Of a stretch of 64,000 nt of DNA, positions 9,193-16,748 are shown one piece after another. Numbering within the stretch: the stretch's first letter is position 1; the number at the start of each line of letters is the position of its first letter. Under the pieces are notes generated by a model. The model worked only from the letters and a program-made list of their open reading frames with translations. It ran no database searches and was not told where the DNA came from. Origin of the DNA: Cloacibacillus sp. (GTDB lineage: Bacteria > Synergistota > Synergistia > Synergistales > Synergistaceae); the NCBI GenBank assembly GCA_036655895.1, contig JAVVPF010000001.1:124001-188000 (forward strand). The letters are read 5' to 3'. Made by a program: the position numbers and the translations under genes.

Positions 9193-10440
9193 TTATTCCT
9201 TCCAGCTCGCCATATATTCTATCTGTTCCGGCGTGAGCTTTTCCGTTTTCAGGCCGAGCGATTCAAGCTTCAGCTCCGCCACCTTTTTATCTAGTTCGTC
9301 GGGAACGTTGTAAAGCCCCGCCTCCATCGTGTGGGTCGCGATATACATCGCGGAGAGCAGCTGCATCGCAAAGCTCAGGTCCATTATCTCAACCGGGTGT
9401 CCGTCGCCCGCCGCGAGGTTGACAAGGCGTCCCTCGCCAAGAAGGTGCAGCCTGCGGCCGTCATCCATCACAAAGGTCTCTATGTTGTCGCGCGTTGCGC
9501 GAACCTCTTTTGCCATCTCGCGAAGGTCGGGAACGTAGACTTCTACGTCGAAATGTCCAGCGTTTGCAAGCAGCACGCCGTCCTTCATCTTTTCAAAATG
9601 TTCGCGGCGTATGACCTTCGTGTTGCCAGTCACGGTGATGAAGACGTCGCCGTGGGCGGCCGCCTCGTTCATATCCATCACGTCGAAGCCGTCCATCAGC
9701 GCTTCAAGCGCGCGGTGCGGATCCGCCTCCACCACGATGACGCGCGCGCCAAGGCCCGCCGCCCTTTTTGAAGCGCCTTTGCCGCACCAGCCGTAGCCCA
9801 CTATGACTACGCGCTTGCCCGCGACGATTAGGTTCGTCGTGCGCAGTATCGCGTCCCACACTGACTGCCCCGTGCCGTAGCGGTTGTCAAAAAGGTGCTT
9901 GCTCTGCGCGTCGTTTACCGCAAGCATCGGAAATGGCAGCACCTCTTCGTCGGCCATAGCCTGCAAACGTTTGATGCCGGTCGTCGTCTCCTCGCAGCCG
10001 CCAAGTATATTGGGGATGAGGTCGCGGCGCTCTTCGATTATCATGCTGACGACGTCGCCGCCGTCGTCTATTATCACCTGCGGGTCCCATTTGAGCATCT
10101 CGCGGATATTTTCTGTGTATTCTTCAGAGGACATCCCCCTGCGGCTGAATACATGCACTCCCTCTTCGGCAAGCGCGGCGCATATAGGGTCCTGAGTTGA
10201 AAGCGGGTTGCTGCCGGCGGTGGCTACCGTGGCTCCAAGCTGATGCAGCACTTTGAGAAGACAGGCTGTCTTTGCCTCCAGGTGCAGGCAGGCGCCGACA
10301 ACGACTCCGGTCAGAGGCTGGGCCGCCATCTCCTTCTCGGCTACGAGCTTCAGCACGGGCATGTACTCCCACGCCCACTCCATTCGTCTGTGCCCCTCGG
10401 GCGCAAGCGCTATGTCCGCTATCTTAAATTCGTTTCTCAT
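9193..10440 (-). CDS. ahcY: Adenosylhomocysteinase (S-adenosylhomocysteine hydrolase)
   Basis: 415 residues from the ATG at 10440, which has GGAGGA eight or nine bases upstream and follows the mtnA stop by two bases. A longer in-frame reading from 10563 runs back through mtnA in another frame and is not credible. The NAD site GYGWCGKGASKRAAGLGA is present. Substrate residues include ACLHLEAKTACL, DDGGDVV and LFDNRYGTGQS. The C terminus is compact, as in the shorter bacterial and archaeal type. Splits SAH into adenosine and homocysteine. Confidence 0.95.
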   Translation of the reverse strand: MRNEFKIADIALAPEGHRRMEWAWEYMPVLKLVAEKEMAAQPLTGVVVGACLHLEAKTACLLKVLHQLGATVATAGSNPLSTQDPICAALAEEGVHVFSRRGMSSEEYTENIREMLKWDPQVIIDDGGDVVSMIIEERRDLIPNILGGCEETTTGIKRLQAMADEEVLPFPMLAVNDAQSKHLFDNRYGTGQSVWDAILRTTNLIVAGKRVVIVGYGWCGKGASKRAAGLGARVIVVEADPHRALEALMDGFDVMDMNEAAAHGDVFITVTGNTKVIRREHFEKMKDGVLLANAGHFDVEVYVPDLREMAKEVRATRDNIETFVMDDGRRLHLLGEGRLVNLAAGDGHPVEIMDLSFAMQLLSAMYIATHTMEAGLYNVPDELDKKVAELKLESLGLKTEKLTPEQIEYMASWKE

Positions 10441-10442
10441 AT

Positions 10443-11453
10443 TTAATAAGTCCTCCCCAGAATAGTTTTTATATTTTGAGAAAAAGGAGCGTCTATGACG
10501 CCCTTCTCCGTTATTATTCCTGTTATCAGTTCCGCCGGCGTGACGTCGAACGACGGGTTCCACACCTTCATATCATCCGGAGTGACGCGTTCGCCGCGCA
10601 CTCTGCGCACCTCGTCCGGCGAGCGTTCCTCTATGGGGATATCCGCGCCGCACGCGCAGGCCGCGTCAATGGTTGATAGAGGAGCCGCTATGTAAAATGG
10701 CACGTTGTGATACTTCGCGGCTATGGCCAGGCTGTATGTGCCTATTTTATTTGCCGAATCGCCGTTTGCCGCAACTCTGTCCGCCCCCGTCACCACCGCG
10801 TCTATTTTTTTGCGAGACATCAAAAAGGCCGCCATCGAGTCCGTTATGACCGTGACGTCAAGGCCGTCGCGCGCAAGTTCCCATGAGGTGAGCGAGGCGC
10901 CCTGAAGACGCGGCCTCGTTTCGTCCGCGTAGATTTTTATATTTTTTCCGCTCTCCGCCGCCGCGCGAAAGACTCCAAGCGCCGTGCCGTAGCCCGCAGT
11001 GGCAAGCGCTCCCGCGTTGCAGTGCGTTATGACGGCGCAGTCGCGCGGCAGAAGGCAGGCGCCGTGCCGTCCGATGCTCCTGTTAATCTCTATGTCTTCG
11101 TTGTGGATTTTTATCGCAGCTTGCGTAAGTATCTCGCAGAGATGGGGGCTGTGTAAGTGCTCCGCCCGGACGGAGGTCATTTTTTTGATGGCCCAGTAGA
11201 GGTTGACCGCCGTGGGCCTTGTATGCGCAAGGCGGGCCGCCGCCGCGTCAAAGCATTTTTCTCTTTCCGCAAGCGCAAGTCCGTAGGCTGCGGCTACGCC
11301 TATTGCGGGCGCTCCCCGCACGGTCATATTTTCTATGGCAAGCGCCGTCTCCTCCGCGCTGCCGCATCGAATATATGCGACCTCGTGCGGCAGAAGCCGC
11401 TGGTCCAGCAAGAACAGCGCGCCGTCATTCCATTTTAAAGTTTCTGGCAGCAT
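10443..11453 (-). CDS. mtnA: S-methyl-5-thioribose-1-phosphate isomerase
   Basis: 336 residues of the eIF2B-like isomerase family. Signature stretches are TVRGAPAIGVAAAYG, CNAGALATAGYGTALGV, YADETRPRLQGASLT and VVTGADRVAANGDSANKIGT. The last includes the active-site Asp, and a conserved Cys lies in THCNAG. Converts methylthioribose-1-phosphate to methylthioribulose-1-phosphate in methionine salvage. The later mtn genes are not in this window, so the route may be partial or split elsewhere. In eIF2B-like families such an enzyme can also act on 5-deoxyribose-1-phosphate. Confidence 0.93.
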   Translation of the reverse strand: MLPETLKWNDGALFLLDQRLLPHEVAYIRCGSAEETALAIENMTVRGAPAIGVAAAYGLALAEREKCFDAAAARLAHTRPTAVNLYWAIKKMTSVRAEHLHSPHLCEILTQAAIKIHNEDIEINRSIGRHGACLLPRDCAVITHCNAGALATAGYGTALGVFRAAAESGKNIKIYADETRPRLQGASLTSWELARDGLDVTVITDSMAAFLMSRKKIDAVVTGADRVAANGDSANKIGTYSLAIAAKYHNVPFYIAAPLSTIDAACACGADIPIEERSPDEVRRVRGERVTPDDMKVWNPSFDVTPAELITGIITEKGVIDAPFSQNIKTILGRTY

Positions 11454-11474
11454 GATATCAGCTCCGGGCGTAAA

Positions 11475-12686
11475 TTATGATTCTGAAACAGATCGTATGA
11501 CGGCGCGGGCCTCTCCGCCGTTCATGATTATGCGGATATCCTGCCCCGGCGCAAGCGCGGCGGCCGAACGTATAAGCCGCCCGTCCGCGTCCTGGCAGAT
11601 GCTGTACCCCTTGGAAAGCAGCGCAAGAGGCGACAGGTTGTCAAGCCTTGCGGCAAACGAGGCAAGCCTGCGTTCTTCGTCCGCCGTCTTTTTGCGAACG
11701 GAAGCCAGAAGCAGCGCCTCCGCGCGGTTCGCGGTCTGCGCCGCCGGCTGGATGACGCCGCGCGCCACCGCGTTATAAAGACGTTCTTTTATTGATAAAA
11801 AATTTTTGTCCATGTTGCAGATGCGGTTTTCAAGGCGCCTGCGCATTATATGTCCCGCGTTTTTTATGCCGGAAGCAAGCGCCGCGCCGTCTGGAAAGAG
11901 GCGTTCGGCCGCTCCTGACGGCGTCGGCGCCGCCGCGTCCGCCGCCATGTCGGCAAGAGTGCTGTCTATCTGATGTCCCAGCCCCGTTATTACAGGCACG
12001 GGAGAGAGGCGTATGGCGCGCACGACAAATTCATTGTCGAAGGTGTCAAGGTCGTCGCGGCTGCCGCCGCCGCGTACCAGCATCACAGCCGAAAGGTCTG
12101 CGAGGCGCCGCGCGCGTTCAAATGCCCTCACTATCTCCTCCGCCGCCTCTAAGCCCTGCATCAGGCTCGGTATTATGACAAGCTCCGCGCACGGATAGCG
12201 CAGCGAATGGAGTTTCAGCACATCTTGAAGCGCCGCGCCCGTTTGCGATGTTATCACCGCTATACGCTGCGGATACCGTGGCAGCGGCCTCTTGAGCCGC
12301 ACGTCGAAGAGGCCTTCGCCTTCGAGCTTCGCGCGAAGCGCCTCTTTCGCGCGCGCCTTCGCGCCAGCGCCAAGAGGCAGAAGCGTCGTGGCGTAGACCT
12401 GATAGGAGCCGCGCGCGCCGTAAACGTCTATCTTGCCGCGCACAAGCACCTCGTCGCCGTCCTTCGGCCAGACGAGCACCGAACCGGCGTAAGAGCGAAA
12501 GAGCACGCACGAGACGCGCGAGTTCTCGCCGATGAGCGTAAAATAGGCGTGCCCGCTCGTGTGCATTTTAAATCCGAGCAATTCTCCGCGCACGCTAAGA
12601 TTTTGCAGCGCGGGTTCCCTCATCAGCGCCGCTTTGAGCGTCGCCGTCATCTCGTCGACAGTAAGTATTGCGTTATTCTGGAGCAT
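11475..12686 (-). CDS. xseA: Exodeoxyribonuclease VII large subunit
   Basis: 403 residues. The N-terminal OB-fold begins LTVDEMTATLKAAL, with GELLGFKMHTSGHAYFTL. The catalytic core has the family's RIAVITSQTGAALQD, VMLVRGGGSRDDLDTFDNE and ITGLGHQIDSTLADMAAD. A coiled-coil tail follows, and the SKGYSICQDADG motif is near the end. The small subunit gene xseB, often adjacent, is not present on either side. The start overlaps the nusB end by 14 bases. Confidence 0.94.
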   Translation of the reverse strand: MLQNNAILTVDEMTATLKAALMREPALQNLSVRGELLGFKMHTSGHAYFTLIGENSRVSCVLFRSYAGSVLVWPKDGDEVLVRGKIDVYGARGSYQVYATTLLPLGAGAKARAKEALRAKLEGEGLFDVRLKRPLPRYPQRIAVITSQTGAALQDVLKLHSLRYPCAELVIIPSLMQGLEAAEEIVRAFERARRLADLSAVMLVRGGGSRDDLDTFDNEFVVRAIRLSPVPVITGLGHQIDSTLADMAADAAAPTPSGAAERLFPDGAALASGIKNAGHIMRRRLENRICNMDKNFLSIKERLYNAVARGVIQPAAQTANRAEALLLASVRKKTADEERRLASFAARLDNLSPLALLSKGYSICQDADGRLIRSAAALAPGQDIRIIMNGGEARAVIRSVSES

Positions 12687-13212
12687 TATCTTTGCGGACT
12701 ATCCGTCCAAGCACTCCGTTCACAAAACGCCCCGATTCCTCGGTGCCGAATGATTTAGCAAGCTCCACAGCTTCGGAGATGGAGACGTTCACAGGGACGC
12801 TCTTTGCAACAAGCCCCTCGTAGAGCGTGAGCGCTATCACCGACTTGTCGATGGCGACGAGCCTTTCTGGACGCCACTTGCTCTCCATGTTGTCTCTGAT
12901 TATTTCTTCTATCTTCGTCTCGTTTGAACGCACGCCCCGGAAAAGCTCCACCGCGTAATTCAAAACTTCGTCGCGTTCGGATTCGCTGAGCGAGAGGTCA
13001 AAGCCGGAGATAAACGGAAATTTCGCGGGATCCGGCGTCTCTTCGCCGTCAGCCGCAAGCTCTTTGTAAAAAAGTAAAAGTGCCTCGTCCGCTGAAAAAA
13101 GCTCTATAGCCTCCGCCTGCGTGCATTCGGGCCTCATATCCAGCATGTAGATGAGCTGGAGCGCTATCTCGCGCGCCCTGTGCCGAAGCCTCGCCTTTCG
13201 TGACATTACCAA
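12673..13212 (-). CDS. nusB: Transcription antitermination factor NusB
   Basis: 179 residues from a TTG at 13212, which sits eight bases after AGGAG. An ATG six bases further in (13206) is the alternative but is less well spaced. The N terminus RHRAREIALQLIYMLD and C-terminal SISEAVELAKSFGTEESGRFVNGVLGRI (positions about 145-172) are the RNA-binding and conserved ends of NusB. The middle is 30-40 residues longer than E. coli NusB. Functions in rRNA antitermination with NusE. Overlaps xseA by 14 bases. Confidence 0.93.
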   Translation of the reverse strand: MVMSRKARLRHRAREIALQLIYMLDMRPECTQAEAIELFSADEALLLFYKELAADGEETPDPAKFPFISGFDLSLSESERDEVLNYAVELFRGVRSNETKIEEIIRDNMESKWRPERLVAIDKSVIALTLYEGLVAKSVPVNVSISEAVELAKSFGTEESGRFVNGVLGRIVRKDNAPE

Positions 13213-13216
13213 AAAA

Positions 13217-13690
13217 TCATCTCCTAAAGTGCTCCCTTAAGGCAGCAACCTGCTTTTGTCCGTCCTCTGTTATCACTATCCAGGAGATGGCGTAGCCAAT
13301 GACGGCGGAAAAAATCGCCCAGAGTATCCCTGTGATCCCCATGTGGAAGAGAGCCGTGACTCCTCCCGCCGCTCCCGCCCAAAAAAGCGGCAGCGTCCAG
13401 ATGGGCGTCGTTTTTTTATTGTCCTGCGGAGCGATGTTGACCCAGCTAAGCTGGACCATTATGCCCGATTTTGAAAAAAGGCCGTCAAGCCTGCGGCTGA
13501 TGCCGCTCTTCGTCTCCGCGTCCGTATCGTCCGGCACGGCTATATAGACGTTCAGCAGGTTCTTTTCCCCTATGAAGGAGACCTCCTGAACATAAAAATC
13601 CTTGGGAAGCCGCTTTGACACGATCAGTTTCAGAGCGTCTCCGTCGAGCCATATTTTACCAAGCTCAGTTGTCGTCCATAGAAACAGCAT
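13217..13690 (-). CDS. Conserved two-helix membrane protein of unknown function
   Basis: 157 residues from ATG 13690; a GTG at 13699 is possible but lies only two bases from AGAGG. A soluble N-terminal domain of about 95 residues (ELGKIWLDGDALKLIVSKRL, then NLLNVYIAVPDDTD) precedes two hydrophobic segments near residues 100-117 and 122-140. A short basic tail follows. I recognise no family. It lies directly after the asp23 terminator and before nusB. In Gram-positives Asp23 is anchored by the membrane protein AmaP, so an anchoring or partner role is a guess from position only. Expression must come from read-through or an unrecognised promoter. Confidence 0.75.
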   Translation of the reverse strand: MLFLWTTTELGKIWLDGDALKLIVSKRLPKDFYVQEVSFIGEKNLLNVYIAVPDDTDAETKSGISRRLDGLFSKSGIMVQLSWVNIAPQDNKKTTPIWTLPLFWAGAAGGVTALFHMGITGILWAIFSAVIGYAISWIVITEDGQKQVAALREHFRR

Positions 13691-13710
13691 TCTCTGCACC
13701 GCCTCTCATG

Positions 13711-13747
13711 AAAAAGAAGGCCGGTTTTGTGCGAACCGGCCTTCTTT
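13711..13747 (-). terminator. Strong intrinsic terminator after asp23
   Basis: Perfect 14-bp stem (13713-13726 with 13734-13747) around a 7-base loop. On the minus strand it ends in a CTTCTTTTT tract. It separates asp23 from the two-helix protein and nusB. Confidence 0.88.
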
Positions 13748-13766
13748 GTAGTCAGTAGCTGTGAAC

Positions 13767-14234
13767 TTAGGCCTCGTCGTCCGCAACACCCTCGGGATAT
13801 TCCGCGGCGTCCGCGTCCTGATCCCGGTTTGCCGCGAAGGTAATGCCCTGGACGTAAATGTTCACGCCCTTGATCGCATATCCTGTGTAACGTTCGACCT
13901 GGTCTTTGATAGCCTCCTGAACATCCCAGCAGACGTCGGGTATCCTGAGGCCGTACTTTACAGAGATATAAGCATCCACGACTATTTCGGGAGTATCTCC
14001 GTCAGAGATCGAAATACGGACTCCGTTTACCGTCTTCCTGCCGAGGCGGAGATTTGCCATGAGTCCTGGACTTGCCGGGGAGACGCCTTCAACGCTGTTG
14101 AGCGCCTTTGTTGCAAGCTGCGCGATGACATCCTCTGAGATCCTTATTTTACCCTCAAGATTTGACTGCGCGACGCCCACGTCATTGGCCTGTTTGTCTT
14201 CGGCTTTGAAATCCTCGTTAATTGATTCGACCAT
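13767..14234 (-). CDS. Asp23/Gls24 family envelope-stress protein
   Basis: 155 residues. Asp23 features are GKIRISEDVIAQLATKALNSVEGV, then the VRISISDGDTPEIVVDAYISVKYG stretch and IPDVCWDVQEAIKDQVERYTG, ending VKGVNIYVQGI-like. The C terminus is acidic. In Gram-positives these proteins sit at the membrane and respond to cell-wall or alkaline stress; some clades carry them beside nusB and efp, as here. ATG with GGGAGGAAT upstream. Followed by a strong terminator. The start is about 100 bases after the zinc-ribbon gene. Confidence 0.88.
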   Translation of the reverse strand: MVESINEDFKAEDKQANDVGVAQSNLEGKIRISEDVIAQLATKALNSVEGVSPASPGLMANLRLGRKTVNGVRISISDGDTPEIVVDAYISVKYGLRIPDVCWDVQEAIKDQVERYTGYAIKGVNIYVQGITFAANRDQDADAAEYPEGVADDEA

Positions 14235-14336
14235 TCAGCAATTCCTCCCTTATTAGTGCCGCCGACCGCGGCCCGCACGCCTCTGAAAGGCGCGGCGCGC
14301 GACGCAGGTCAGCGGACATAGCTTGCTTTCGACCGC

Positions 14337-14768
14337 CTAGTTCTCCGGGAACTTGAAGGGCTTTCCGCAATGCGGGCAGACAAGGTCTTCGTCCTCGTCA
14401 TACATCGCAGGCTCGAAATAGAAATCGTTGTTGCAGTTCGGGCAGGTCACCGATTCGTATTCCTCTTCGTCAAACTCTTCGCATTCGTCGTCATCATCAT
14501 CGTCGTCACCGTGGTGATGGCAGCACTCGTCGTCATCGTCGTAGAGCTCGTCAAGCTCGTCTTCAAGATCAGATACGTCCTCGTCCAGCTGCTCGAGGTA
14601 TTCGTTGAGCTCCTGATGTACCTCTTCGTGCTCTTCGATTGCAACAGCCAGGGAATCCAGTGCATCAACCAATGCAGAGTAAAACTTTGCTTTGTCAGGC
14701 GAATCAGCCGCTAAATTCTGACCGTCGATAAGCCCCTTAAGATATGCAATTTTCTCATGTGCGCTCAT
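14337..14768 (-). CDS. CD1247-type acidic protein with C-terminal zinc ribbon
   Basis: 143 residues. The N-terminal domain KIAYLKGLIDGQNL resembles that of the CD1247 family found in Clostridia and relatives. A coiled acidic region follows, with ECCHHHG inside a run of Asp/Glu around residues 78-100. The C terminus is a zinc ribbon with CPNCNNDF and CPHCGKPF. Function is unknown; the ribbon suggests nucleic-acid or protein binding, and the His/Cys/Asp patch could bind metal. Lies between efp and asp23. Confidence 0.85.
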   Translation of the reverse strand: MSAHEKIAYLKGLIDGQNLAADSPDKAKFYSALVDALDSLAVAIEEHEEVHQELNEYLEQLDEDVSDLEDELDELYDDDDECCHHHGDDDDDDDECEEFDEEEYESVTCPNCNNDFYFEPAMYDEDEDLVCPHCGKPFKFPEN

Positions 14769-14901
14769 TTTGAATCCCTCCTGTTGGATTATACGGGTGC
14801 TCCCAGCCGGCCCAGTGTGGAGCCGGCGCCTTTATTTACCGCCGACGGAGCGCGCGGACCATCTGACGAAGAAAAAGTCCGAACGAAGCCGCCGGTGACG
14901 C

Positions 14902-15474
14902 TTAACCCTTCGCCCGCTCCAGATACTCGCCGGTCCTTGTATCGACGACGACCATCTCGCCGTTTTCAACAAAGAACGGTACGTTTACCTTAAGGCCGGT
15001 CTCCGTGGTGGCGGGTTTGCCGCCGCCTGAGGCCGTGTCTCCCTTGAAGCCCGGAGGGGTGTCGGTTATTTTCATAGTTACCTGATTGGGGAGCTCGATG
15101 CCCATAACGCGGCCCTCAAACATATCGAAGCTCACCTCTAGGTCGTCGATGAGGTAGTTCACAGTGTCGCCCAGCATCTCTGCGGAGAGCATGACCTGAT
15201 CGAAAGACTCCATATCCATGAACACGAAGTCGTCCCCATCTTTGTACTGATACTGAGCGGGCTTTTCGTCGAAAACTATCCTTTCAAAGCGTTCGCCTGA
15301 TTTGAAGGACTGTTCCACACCAGAGCCGGTCTCCAGATTACGGAGCTTGCCGCGGACGATGGCGCCCCCTCTTCCCATTTTGTGATGCGAACATTCGAGG
15401 ATGACCCACATACCGCCTTCCCATCTGATCTTTAACCCTGGACGAAAATCACTCGTATCAACTACTTGTCCCAT
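14902..15474 (-). CDS. efp: Translation elongation factor P with arginine at the tip position
   Basis: 190 residues with all three EF-P domains: VVDTSDFRPGLKI at the start, TGSGVEQSFKSGERFE in the centre and VPFFVENGEMVVVDTRTGEYLER at the end. EF-P relieves ribosome stalling at proline runs. At the loop tip, where E. coli has modified Lys34, this protein reads KMGRGGA, placing Arg35 there. Arg is known at this site in rhamnosylated EF-P of Pseudomonas and Neisseria. No EarP, EpmA or similar modifier gene is in the window. GGGAGG lies before the ATG, and a good promoter is upstream. Confidence 0.95.
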   Translation of the reverse strand: MGQVVDTSDFRPGLKIRWEGGMWVILECSHHKMGRGGAIVRGKLRNLETGSGVEQSFKSGERFERIVFDEKPAQYQYKDGDDFVFMDMESFDQVMLSAEMLGDTVNYLIDDLEVSFDMFEGRVMGIELPNQVTMKITDTPPGFKGDTASGGGKPATTETGLKVNVPFFVENGEMVVVDTRTGEYLERAKG

Positions 15475-15549
15475 ACAAAAATGCCTCCCTGTAATCTTGC
15501 AATGAGCATATCACATGCCCACATATATCTCTTACGACTATGCTGTAAA

Positions 15550-15579
15550 ATCATAACATAATATGCGTTGATTTATCAA
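15550..15579 (-). promoter_or_regulatory. Sigma-70-type promoter of efp
   Basis: TTGATA (15574-15579), 18-base spacer, TATGAT (15550-15555) on the minus strand, about 75 bases before the efp start. It separates efp from the pilus operon. Confidence 0.6.
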
Positions 15580-15635
15580 ATATTAACTTAAAATTCCATA
15601 AAATCGGAAGCGTAAAGCTGCGCAATTTCCGGCGC

Positions 15636-16565
15636 TCACTTTTCACCGGCGGCCCGCGCTAGATTTAAGAGCGGCCAACTATACTGAAAAGAATAAAGCG
15701 GATACGGATACTCGTTGTACGCGACGCGGTATTCCGGCGGCCAATTTTCAACGCGCCTGACGGCCGCCGCGCCGTTTGCAAGCGACGCGTCGTCGCCGCG
15801 AATCAGAATATAGACCGTAAGCGCGCGCATATCGTCGCGCACGCGAAAGCGTATGTCGCAGACGCCGTTTTCACGCGGCTGCTCCCCCGCCGTGCGAAAG
15901 TCATTCGTATATAATTTGCCGTCGCGCGAAAAAACTTCAAGCGCGCGAAAATGGACTATCCTGTCGCCCTTGGGCAAATAAAAATCCTTCGCCGCGTAAT
16001 TTTTGACGGTAAGCTTCGCGCCGTTTGCCGCAAGCGCGCAAAATGGCGTCCGCTTGCGGCAGCCGGCGAACAAAAGCCAGTTTTTTACAGACGAGCCTTT
16101 ATCAAAGAGCGAAAGGTCCAGATAATTTAAAACAGGCGGCGCGTCGAAGGTAAGTTCTGCCTTGCTCTCCACGCCGCGCGCCTCGTTTTTCAGCCGCGCG
16201 CTTTCTGGAAAGCCGAAGGCGACGCGCAAAAGCCCTTCGGGGCGTTTGTCGTAAGTGGGCAGTATTGAAAGAGGCCCGTTCCAGCTAAACGGCGTAGCGA
16301 GCCTGTTGTTGAAGCCGCGTTTATAGCCTTCGGCGCCCGCCGCCATGCCCATGCCGCAGTAAAACACCGGAGCTACAAGAATGGCGGCGACGCACTCGGC
16401 GCGCCGCTGCGCCACCGCCCTGTCGCGGCAGAGCCGCAGCTCGAAAGAGGCCGTGCGCCACAACGACAAGGCCGCGGGCAGTATGAGTGCGAATATAAAA
16501 AGAGCGGCAAGACAGTCTGCAAGTATAAAGGCGCGGCTAACGCGGCGTCGACGCAAGCGCCGCAT
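15636..16565 (-). CDS. Pilin-like membrane-anchored protein of the type IV pilus locus
   Basis: 309 residues from ATG 16565; a longer reading from 16643 overlaps the preceding pilin gene and adds only a basic tail. The N terminus is very basic (RRLRRRRVSRA), then FILADCLAALFIFALIL. This looks like a prepilin N terminus with Ala rather than Gly before the cleavage point and Asp rather than Glu at mature position 5. The remaining 270 residues are a large unrecognised domain rich in aromatic residues. It overlaps the small pilin-like gene by 29 bases and is the last gene of the pilus operon, so a minor pilin or tip-associated role is inferred. Confidence 0.6.
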   Translation of the reverse strand: MRRLRRRRVSRAFILADCLAALFIFALILPAALSLWRTASFELRLCRDRAVAQRRAECVAAILVAPVFYCGMGMAAGAEGYKRGFNNRLATPFSWNGPLSILPTYDKRPEGLLRVAFGFPESARLKNEARGVESKAELTFDAPPVLNYLDLSLFDKGSSVKNWLLFAGCRKRTPFCALAANGAKLTVKNYAAKDFYLPKGDRIVHFRALEVFSRDGKLYTNDFRTAGEQPRENGVCDIRFRVRDDMRALTVYILIRGDDASLANGAAAVRRVENWPPEYRVAYNEYPYPLYSFQYSWPLLNLARAAGEK

Positions 16566-16746
16566 CCGGTGAGACCAGCAAAAGGGCCGCCGTTTCCGCG
16601 TCCCTCGTTTCGCGCAGGAGCGCCTCGTTTGAGACGGCTTCAAGCCTGAAATTCATATAGTGGATGGAAAAAGCCGCCGCTGCGAGAACGGCGAAGATGA
16701 AGACGGCGGAAAGCGCCTCTGTTATGAAAAAGCCCCGCCGCTTCAT
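16537..16746 (-). CDS. Small minor pilin (class III prepilin signal)
   Basis: 69 residues. MKRRG then FFITEALSAVFIFAVLAAAAF is a classic prepilin signal: basic leader, Gly at -1, Phe at +1, Glu at +5, then a hydrophobic helix. Only about 40 residues follow, so it is almost all N-terminal helix and very short for a pilin. Starts two bases after pilT and overlaps the next pilin-like gene by 29 bases, implying coupled translation. Processing needs a prepilin peptidase, which is not in this window. Confidence 0.7.
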   Translation of the reverse strand: MKRRGFFITEALSAVFIFAVLAAAAFSIHYMNFRLEAVSNEALLRETRDAETAALLLVSPDAALASTPR

Positions 16747-16748
16747 GG

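Noticed and set aside
10441-10563. N-terminal extension of AhcY
   Set aside because: The extra codons run through mtnA in another frame. The ATG at 10440 has a good ribosome site and gives the family's normal length.
14447-14668. 73-codon Thr/Ser-rich frame on the minus strand
   Set aside because: Out-of-frame reading of the Asp/Glu codons of the zinc-ribbon protein.
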